From Dipteris shenzhenensis (taxonomy: Eukaryota; Polypodiophyta; Polypodiopsida; Gleicheniales), in the NCBI GenBank assembly GCA_047967505.1, contig CM106540.1: DNA of 64,000 nucleotides; one strand, given 5' to 3'. The stretch's first letter is position 1, and each line of letters opens with the position of its first letter. The notes below the pieces were generated by a model, which was not told the origin of the DNA, searched no databases, and worked only from the letters and a program-made list of their open reading frames with translations. This document shows positions 55,761 through 64,000 of the stretch, in pieces. The translations under genes were made by a program, and so were the position numbers.

Positions 55761-58700
55761 CGCTATCGTATAGGCCTAGTGTCATCCATCATAGGTATGA
55801 TGTGTTGCACCAATTTTGCAGGCACACCCTTCATATCTATGTACTCCCAGGAAAAGCAGTCCTTGTATTCTTTGAGGGCAATAAGAGATTCCTCCTCATT
55901 AGGGGCAAGATCATCAACAATGAACACCGATCGAGGCTCGGCCCCCTCAAGACCTATGTTTCCTTCTTTTACCTTGGCGGGGCCATCATAACCCTAGAAT
56001 CCACGTTCTTCCTTCGTTCTCTTAGCTTGTTGCTAGAGGATTTTGTGGTCCTCTATTGTGTAGGCCTTGTAGTGAGGTGGGACTTTCCTAAAATATTCCT
56101 ATCCTCATCCTTGTCCTCATCTTTTTCTATCATGGGTCTAGCTTTTGCTTTCCCTTTTTAGAATTCACAGGGCTCTTGGACCTAGGGAGTTTCAGACCTA
56201 AAGGTAGCTTCCTCATTGTAGTAACGGAGCCCAAGGGAGATGTAACCTTACTTGAATGAGATCCTAGTTAGAGGAGAACTCATGGTGATCTGTCATGGAT
56301 CCAACGTAAGTCAGCCACCACAGTGAAGGTTTCACTTCATACAGACTTCCCCCTTGCAAAACTCATGGGGTTTCAGCATATTGAACATGGAAGCGATACC
56401 ACTGTATTATGCTCTTTGAGCTAGGGAGTTGTGAGTTGAAATCCTAGTCTTTCTGGGACATCGATGATCTCCAGAATGTGCATCTAGTTGTGGGGAAATT
56501 TATCTCTGGGTAAGGTGGAGGTGCTTTAGGATGACCATGGGAGGGGTCTTCTATGGAGGAGGATGAGGTGTCTAAGGTGGCCATGATCCACCATCTTGAA
56601 TGAGTACTTGATATTCCCCTTCACCTATCTTGGTAACCTTTCTAGCTATTGCATAAGTAGGCTGGGCTCTCTCATGAGGCTGAGACATAGAGGACTTATC
56701 TTTTCTCGAGCCTGAGACATAGAGGCCTTATCTTTTCTCCCTTGGATTTTCAGCTCCTTTCCTAAGGCCTTAGACTTCATCCTCGTTATTACCTTTAGAG
56801 GCACCAAAGCCACTTGACCCTCTTCAATGCTCAGTAAGTTAAGACTGGTGCTCTTGGGCAAGGTGGTCAGTGTTGCAAGTCTTCTAAGCAAGAAATCTTT
56901 AAACAGATGCTCCACTCTGCACCCAACACACAAGGGTGCTAGGGCATTGGAGGAAGTCACCACTGGGGTAAGATCCCTATATGGGCAATCCTTTAAAAAG
57001 TGAGGTCCCTAACACTTAAAATACAATATAGGAGGATTCACCATTCACTCATATGGATACTCACTTGCCCTATGTAGACCTTGTCAAGTGTAACATTGGA
57101 TCAAGGGCTTCCTTGCCAAGGTGTCCATATGCGTAGCCCTTTGAGGTATAGGGGTTGATTGGTAGACTAGAAAATGCAGATAATCTTGTAAGATAAAATG
57201 ACTTATGACACCAGATCAACCGCTTCCTTCTTTGTAGGGGGGATACTCAAGGAGACTGTCATCTGATTCTCGCTCCTCCCAATCACTAGGCAACTCCTTC
57301 ACTAGTACTTGATTCACCAAAGTTATACATGGTAGAGGTCATTGAGGACATAGGACTAGTAGTGTAACATTACATTTTGTGTCCTGTACTACCTTGGGTT
57401 GGCTGGCATGGCCTTGAGAATCACCAATTGATCTTGATTGGAAGGATTCGGGGGTGCGGTCAAAGCAAGTTGTGGGCGGTGCTAATATAAGACATGGGGA
57501 ACCACTCTAGGATATCTATGATGCAAGGTTTCATGGTTACCCCACCTGGCACAATGTGCACAATAGAGTGAAGGGGCCTTGCCCTTAGGCACAAATGCTC
57601 ATTGGAGGGGTGGTTGCTATTGCATGCCCCACACCAGACATCGTCTCTTCTTGGAAATAAGTGGGGGAATTCCTTGGATGGATCAGCCCTCCATTGTTGG
57701 CCTAATTGGCTAAACAGATTGGAGGCCAATTAGACTCCCATGTTTAGGCCCTTATGGCCTTTATCGTATTCCTTGGTAGGCTCCACTATGGAAGACCATG
57801 CCATGTGTGGCAATTTGGATGGAGCTGTGGAATTATCCTTTTGGGATTTATCCATCATACTGTTACCAAGGCGGAGGGGTTCATGCCAAACAAGTATCAT
57901 GTAGCTTAGGATCTACCAACCTTATGAGAAAGCGCGGCAATAGTAGCAGCATGTCACTCATCCTCTCGTGAGGCTCACAATGGGAGTTGAGGCATTTAAT
58001 CTTGGATAAGTAGTACCAAAGGGACTCATTCTCCTTTTTCTTAACCTCATACAACTAGTTGATGGGGATCCACTTGGAGCCAGTGGGTGAGAACCCTATG
58101 ATGAAGGCCTTATGTAGTGTTTCCCTAGTTAATTTTCTCTTTTGGATTCAGAGTCCTATACCATTATCCCACCTTGCCATCTAGGCTTAGACCAAAGGCA
58201 TTCACCATCTCTAGGTCTTTGAAAGCATCAAATATTCACAGAATCTGCTCAAACTCCTCCATGTGGGAGATCGAGCCTCCTTCACCTAGGAATTTTGTGA
58301 TTAATTTGGAAATGGCTGTGGGCCTACTCTAGAGGGGTTTATGTCCCTTGTTGGAAATGCTGGGGGTGGAATGGCTCCCCTTTCTAGTGCTTCCACTAGG
58401 ATCTACATGGCCTCACCTTTGACAACACTATTTGGGATGCTGAAGGAGGTTATGTGGTTGCTGGCCTGATAGGATACATGGGAGACCTGACACCTTGCGG
58501 GTGGTACCTGGAGTAGGGGTCCATTAGTTCATGGGTATAGATGCCCAAACCGCAAATCTTGCACCTCCAAACATAGGAGTTGACACTAGAGGATAGGGCT
58601 ATCTAATTCCTATCACCCCTTGCATGGGCTTGTAGGGCAGAGCTTGCAACAACACACTTCCCATATCTTGTGTTTGTCACGCCATGCTCGAAAGGTTGTC

Positions 58701-59100
58701 AAAAATTAGAAGGTCGAGGGCTTGAAAGGGGGCCCTTCTTGGAAGGTCTGTATATTTCCAAGTCCTGGGTTCTGTGGAGCATAGGGAGCCTATGCATCAT
58801 ACTGCTCTCCAGGCCACTAGTGGGCCATCGTTATATAATGGATATGAGTCTGGAAGTCTAGTGGATGCCATGGGCTTTCAGTCCACAAAAATGGACTCAA
58901 GATCCGCTGGTGATATAGACATATATGGACTTTGTAGGTCTTCCCTATCCCTTTCTTGGTTGGCAAAAGGGTTTACCATATCAGCTAACTCTGTGTGTGA
59001 CAACCTTCCAAACATGTTGGACAAGGTTCCTAATAAATGGGAGGCTAGAAAGGGAGTTGGGACTGAGATTATTTGGGGCATCTCTGAAGCTCTCAAGCCT
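55761..59100 (-). pseudogene. Gypsy gag and gag-pol linker relic (minus strand)
   Basis: No long frame survives. Gag-type pieces are visible: around 57600-57660 CGACNSNHPSNEHLC (a C-x2-C-x4-H type knuckle), around 57900-58050 ESLWYYLSKIKCLNSHCEP then RMSDMLLLLLPRFL (retrotransposon gag pattern), and 58878-59096 a 72-residue frame that could be its N-terminus. The minus-strand frames 56646-56963 are basic and lie where protease or linker should be. Boundaries are approximate and no LTR was identified. Confidence 0.5.
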
Positions 59101-60089
59101 ATCTACTTTTCCATCACTTCGTCTAAACTTAGGGATTTGACTAAGCTAGAGGTATCAACCTATCAAGGCCCTACCACTCAGTAAGAACTCGAAATGGAAT
59201 TCTTGGTCCTTGCAGATTCATAGTTGGCCGAATAGATTATGATTGGAAATGCTGTATTTGGGCTCAAGCTCTCTCAAGGCAAAACCTTTCGGGCCTTAAG
59301 TGCATGTGTCACGTCCAAGCTAATGCCAACCCTGCTTAAAAACCAGACTCTATAATTTATTTTTCTATCATAAAACTAGTTCCCTGGTTCCCAAAGCTAC
59401 CTTGATGAGTTGGGGGTTAGCTCTCCATCCCTCCAGATGGGAGGATAGGATAGTTGACTCAGATGGGGGGATAGCTAGGTATCCCTCCAAGTAGGTGGGT
59501 TGATGGTTGACGTGTGTTGGGGGGATATCACTCTACCCGTCTAGTTGGTGGGATAACTGAGCTGAAATGGGTCAAGGGGATAGATATGTCACCTCCTGCG
59601 GCAAGAATATATGTTTGCTATAAAAAGAAATATAGTTTTATTACAAAAAGAGATAGCACAAGAAGCATAAAAATAAAAAAACTTCATTCCAAAGTGGGAA
59701 TTACAAAAGTGCAAACTTCATTGCATGATACAAGCACATTGGAGGATTGAAGTTTTAGAGCTTTACACGTCATAGGGTGTGCTATATGTTGTGTGATTGC
59801 AACACTTTAGGGTTTACAGTTAAGATATCTCCTCCTTTCTAAACATTGAGAATGGTCTTGTAAACTTCTATTACTTTTTACAAGCTCTAGGCTTGGTAGG
59901 CGGTACAGGAGTAGTACTTTTGGAATCTCTAGTCAAGCCATCTTCTCCCTTCTCAGCATGCCCAAAACTCCCCGCTAGTTCCTATGAAAGAGTGGGAGAG
60001 AAGTACAAGGAGTCTCACTTGCAGCTTTCTCACATACACAATGGGGGAATACACACAAAGGTGGAGGCTGAAAATAGTTTTCCTCTTCT
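59101..60089. other. No gene seen
   Basis: About 1 kb with a few GGGGGATAG/GTGGGATAG repeats near 59400-59590. Might contain the lost LTR of the minus-strand gypsy, but I could not define one. Confidence 0.4.
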
Positions 60090-61752
60090 TAGTTGTGAAA
60101 GCCAAAAGAACTCTCTCAGTACAACTTTCCTGTTTCATATGCTTGGCAAACATCTACCATGCTCTGAAACACTGAGTCCTCACGGAAGACAATGCAAGTA
60201 ACATCCTTGTATCTCGCAATGATGGTGTTCAGATCCTTTGCCTCAACCTTATTACTTGGTATGCCTTGTGTATTGCTTACAACACCTTTCAAGCATCTAT
60301 AGAACTAGGTCCTCTTTGCCATGTACTCAAATGTAGGTCTCCTACCCTTCACTATTTGTGGCTTTCCACAGCCCACCCATAACTCCCTTGCCATTATCAA
60401 GATCTTAGAAAGAGAGGAGTTTTTTTTCAACCTAAATGGAGTAGAATTTAGCCTTTTTTATTTTAGAATGTACTTCGAGTCATCATTAAATATGCATACA
60501 TGACAAATGACCTGTTGAAACTTTTCCATCCACTCAATCTGTGGTGAGTTTCCTTTTCTTCCCTGATCAAGGGCAATCTTGCAAGCTTCACAAAACTGTT
60601 GCCCATCAATGGGCTCAAACCTGCATCTTTCCAAGAATCTATTCTTGGTCAGCACATGTATCTCTTCTCGATGTCAGTCCCACATCGACTTTGGTACAAA
60701 GCCTCTCCACGAACAAAGTCACTCCTTCTAAAGTTCTCAAAAGCATCAAGAAAGTCCACACGCTTTTGAAATGTGACATTAGGCAATATAGGATCATCTT
60801 CTTGAAGTCTCTTAAATGCCATAGGACGAAGAGTGATATTAGTGGCAATTGGAGTTCTTGTTTTCCTCGTATCTTCATACAATTTGCGTGCAAATGTCTT
60901 ATCTAGCTTTCTTTAATTTGTGAACAATGAAGTTGGATCAATAAGCATTGTGGCCACGCTGAATTGTGAAAATCCCAAAATGTACCCCTCATCCTCTGGA
61001 GGATGTAAGTCTGCCACACTTATAGAAAAGTTTGCGAGATTTGTATCTTCTTCTCGTGGATCCTCCTGATCATCACTATCCAAATTTTTGCCTGGTTTTG
61101 AATAACCTGCACTTGAACGATCTGCACGTGGAGTAGGAGTTATTTTGGCTCTCTTTCTAAGAATAGCTGTGGAACTTGAATCTGCTCCACGATCACTCCT
61201 TCTTGTTCCTGTAGTTGTAGCAGTCGATGGTGTAGGTATAGTTGGAGATACTATAGTTACTGCCATAGATATTGTAGTTACTCTTGCCAGAGATACCATA
61301 GTTATCACCACAGATATTGGTAGTACAACTTGAGGGCTACATGTTATAGATGGCATACTTACTACTGCTGAAGGTACAACACCACCACTTGGAAATGCAT
61401 CCCACATTTTCTTTAATGCTTTCAAGGCACTAAGTAATTCTTGGGATCCCTCAATTGAATTTGGTAAGGGATTCAAGAAGTGCTTGTACGTAACTCGTAA
61501 CTTGTAGACCACATTGTCATTCTTCCCTTTCCACAGAACTTCTATCAAATTTTTTTCTTTAATGTTAATGGTTGAGACCATGCCACCATTTCTTATTGCC
61601 TCTGGAGAATATTTCACGCTTGACACATTCTCAGCAGTGATCACCAAAAAATACTTTGATTTGTGCTCCATAAAATACCAAGCATGTTCAAGATATTTGA
61701 AAGACACCTTAGAACCAAAACTTGAAGCCATAGTTTTCTGCAAAGCAATCAA
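60090..61752 (-). pseudogene. Unrecognised minus-strand gene, broken
   Basis: The longest piece is 61752-60913 (279 codons; a likelier ATG is 61731, MASSFGSKVSFKYLEHAWYF). After a TAA at 60913-60915 the same frame continues RKLDKTFARKLYEDTRKTRT...VDFLDAFENFRRSDF to 60649; then a frameshift leads to NRFLERCRFEPIDGQQFCEA with two CxxC-like pairs (FCEAC and ICHVC), ending at 60458, and weaker text (ARYKDVTCIVFREDSVFQSM) to about 60100. The middle is rich in T, S, I and V and of low complexity; a stretch of DSDDQEDPREED is acidic. I do not recognise any domain; it may be host or transposon-borne. Confidence 0.45.
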
Positions 61753-62220
61753 AAATAAAAAATGAGAATTACAATGATTTTCAAACTCAAAATATTAAAA
61801 AAATTTGTAATTATATATTTAAATATTAAAAATTAAAAATTAATTAAAATTTCAAAAGCTAAAATATCTTTTTTAAAATATATTTATATATTTCTAGAGA
61901 CTATTTTTTATCTAATATTTTTTTACATAAATAATTTAATTCAAAATATTTTATAAACATAGATAAAAGAATTTAATTTAATTTTATTTGATTTTTTAAA
62001 ATTTTATTTTATTTATTTAAATTACGATTTATTTATCTATATATTTAAAATTTAATTTAATTTTTCTAAACAAATTAAAATTTTTAATTTTTATTACTTT
62101 TATTTTTTAAAAATTTATATTATATTATATTATTTTTTAAATTTACTTAGTTTATTTTTAAAATTTTTTTTATTTATTTTGATTTATTTTAATTTTTTCG
62201 TCCTCTTTTTTTTTTTGGAG
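61753..62220. other. Extremely AT-rich spacer
   Basis: About 470 bp of mostly A and T with long homopolymer runs. No coding potential. Confidence 0.85.
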
Positions 62221-62251
62221 CCCGAAAGGGCCCCCACTTCCTTAAGGGAGG

Positions 62252-62339
62252 GTTAATCCCCTCCCCTAAGCCCCCAAAGGGAGGGCCTGTCACGCGCGCA
62301 ACAGGCCCCCCCTTTGGGGGCTTAGGGGAGGGGATTAAC
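62252..62339. repeat. Hairpin with 39-bp arms and 10-base loop
   Basis: The left arm 62252-62290 begins GTTAATCCCCTCCCC; the right arm 62301-62339 is its reverse complement except at one position. The loop is CACGCGCGCA. The arms are GC-rich in an AT-rich setting. It looks like a foldback (MITE-like) sequence; no flanking duplication was identified. Confidence 0.95.
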
Positions 62340-62459
62340 CGCCCCTAAACCTGTTGCACGAACAACACGCTAGCCCACGAACCCCCCCTGAACCTATTGC
62401 ATGCGCAACAGGCTAGCCCGTGGGCCAACCTGTTCCAGGCACAAATTCAGGGGGGGTTA
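62340..62459. repeat. Palindromic CCTRTTGC / GCAAYAGG motifs
   Basis: CCTATTGCATGCGCAACAGG at 62393-62412 is a near-perfect palindrome; CCTGTTGCACGAACAAC lies at about 62350. Related forms recur at about 63285, 63429 (CCTGTTGCGTATGCAACAAC), 63555 and 63648. Confidence 0.7.
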
Positions 62460-63070
62460 ATCCCCCCCTCCTCTCCTCCGCCTCCCTCCTCTCCTCTGCC
62501 TCCTACTTTCTGCCTCTCCTGCGCCTCCCGCCTCGCTCTTCTCCTCTGCCTCCCCACCTCCCCCTCTACCTCTCCTTCGCCTACCCACTCCCTGCCTCCC
62601 TGCTCTTCCAAAAAAAAAAGACAGAGTGCCTCTCCGCTCATCACCTCCACCCAAAAAAAAAAGACATATCAAAGGGGAAGGGGAGGGAGGGAGAGGATTC
62701 ATCATCAGATGGGGGAAGCAGGAGAAGAGGGGAGGGGGAAGCGGGAGGAGAGGGGAAGGGAGGGGAGGGAGGAAGGGAGGAGAGGGGAAGGGAGGGGAGG
62801 GGGGAAGCGGGAGGAGAGGGGAAGAAAGGGGAGGAAGGAAGGGAGGAGAGGGAAAGGGAGGGGAAGGGAGGGGAAGCGGGAGGAAGGAGGGGGGAGGGGG
62901 GGCAGAAGCAGAAGGAGAGGGGAAGGGAGGGGAGAGAGGAAGCAAGAGGAGAGGGGATGGGAAGTGGGAGGAGAGGGGAAGGGAGGGGAGGGAGGAGAGG
63001 GGATGGGAAGTAGGAGGAGAGGGGATGGGAAGCGGGAGGAGAGGGGAAGGGAGGGAGGGAAGGATTAGTT
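62460..63070. repeat. CT-rich tract followed by GA-rich tract
   Basis: 62460-62615 is almost purely C and T with CTCCTC and CCTCC units; 62665-63070 is almost purely G and A with GGAGGAGAGGGG units. The two are complementary in kind and could pair. Long frames rich in R, E, G or P, S on both strands are by-products. Confidence 0.9.
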
Positions 63071-64000
63071 GGGTGGGGAGGTGGTGGAGGAGCTCGAGGA
63101 AAGTTGTGAGAGAGAATGAGGAGAAGTAGAGTTTTATAGGAAATGGGTAGCTTTTAGGTCAAGTTAGTTTTTTTTAGTTTTTAAGGTTTTTTTAGTTCTT
63201 TTAGGTTCACTATAAGTAGAACGTTCTTCATTCTCTCTTTCATTCAAAGTTCATTCTTTCACACTCCATGCTTCTCTCCTCTCATCAACCTATTGCAGGA
63301 TTCTCAAAATTTTCAAAATGTTGCAAGAGGTGAGTTCATTTCCAATCTATTTTGTACACAAGAACTTCTAAGAATCAAGTTTTTATAAATTTGAATTTTT
63401 TTTTCAAATATGATTCTTTTCTCAAAAACCTGTTGCGTATGCAACAACTTCAAAAAACCATCTTTTGTATTAAATCTTTTTTTCCATAAATTTTCCTCTT
63501 TACCTCATCTCTCATAACCTATTGTCATAAATTTCTCTCAAACTCAAACTCTCCCAGCCTATTGGACATGCAACAATTTTTCAAAAAAAAGAAAAAGAAA
63601 ATAATCTATTACAAATTTCTCTCTTAACCTCAAAACCACTCAAACCTCCCTATTTATTATGTATGCAACAACTTCAAAATAAAATTTAACCATAAATCTC
63701 TCCAAAAACTCTTCTCAGATCACTTTATTAATATGAAAAATTCATTTATAATATTTTTACTCCATAATATAATAAATTTTTATTAACTAATGTTAAAATA
63801 TAATTTTGCTAAAAAGATATATTGTTAATCTATAAATTAATATAATTATTATATATATATATACATTAATCAAAAAAATATAACAATGAAAATATTTTTG
63901 AAAGGGAGGTCTTTTAGCATATGTGCTTTATATAATACTTATTCTTCAAACAATGAAGAATTAATGAATGTATTTGTAAGGTAATTCTTAATATGAAAAA
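63071..64000. other. AT-rich DNA, no gene
   Basis: No frame of note. Contains scattered TGCAACAACTTC motifs and an AT-rich end with (TA)n near 63850. Confidence 0.6.

Noticed and set aside
58774-59184. 136-codon plus-strand frame
   Set aside because: Probably antisense to the minus-strand gypsy gag N-terminus; no family resemblance.
62397-63129. Long R/E/G- and P/S-rich frames of up to 223 codons
   Set aside because: Low-complexity CT and GA tracts open in several frames at once on both strands.

Overview
This window looks like gene-poor, repeat-packed DNA from a land plant with a large genome. The signs are plant-type Ty1/copia elements with the initiator-Met-tRNA primer site TGGTATCAGAGC, Ty3/gypsy elements, CACTA (En/Spm) transposase pieces with the plant TNP2/DUF4218/DUF4216 layout, a Helitron, short GT-AG introns of 84-92 bp, and long simple-sequence and AT-rich tracts. 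The species cannot be named from the sequence. I found no convincing intact host gene, rRNA or tRNA; nearly every recognisable coding region is a transposon, most of them broken.

Layout. 1-519: the 5' end of a minus-strand copia element (family A) that runs off the left edge, inserted into an older copia RT/RNase H relic (520-1751) that carries a 317-bp tandem duplication. 1962-2865: LTR fragments. 2890-3499: a copia gag relic. 3500-9090: long non-coding stretch with two tRNA-like (SINE-type) promoter pairs, a degenerate short-repeat field and a 71-bp duplication. 9095-9715: another gag relic (minus). 10062-10722: a striking array of about 16 copies of the palindrome TACCTCGATCGAGGTA, partly in 76-bp units.

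11204-14020: a decayed CACTA element, with TNP2 pieces on the minus strand between two clusters of GACGCG/GATGCG short repeats, broken by a solo copia LTR (TSD TGCAT). 14020-28800: a minus-strand multi-exon CACTA-associated gene (exons at 28374-27349, 27256-21387 and 21300-21229), split by one copia element within exon 2 (21451-27171, TSD AGAAG); a second, very young copia (14238-21078, TSD GTCAT) lies in its 3' flank. 28453-30560: two more repeat clusters and the 5' half of a plus-strand TNP2 gene with a 395-bp tandem duplication. A decayed Helitron follows (30566-34020).

34050-50090: a plus-strand gypsy element with minisatellites, a tRNA-type primer site, a 1,058-bp duplicated leader, C-rich and (CT)n tracts, broken pol and a 2.5-kb region after integrase that contains a coiled-coil reading frame. 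A complete young family-A copia (36225-41722, TSD GTCCT) sits exactly at the junction of the duplicated leader. 50096-54190: a truncated minus-strand copia. 54190-59100: a decayed minus-strand gypsy. 60090-61752: a broken minus-strand gene I do not recognise. 61753-64000: AT-rich DNA, a 39-bp-arm perfect-type hairpin, a CT-then-GA tract and recurring CCTRTTGC/GCAAYAGG palindromes.

The elements do not form a pathway. What the window records is an order of insertions: old CACTA, gypsy and Helitron layers, then copia insertions inside them, the youngest having LTRs that differ by one substitution (copia 14238-21078) or by one substitution plus a 12-bp duplication (copia 36225-41722).
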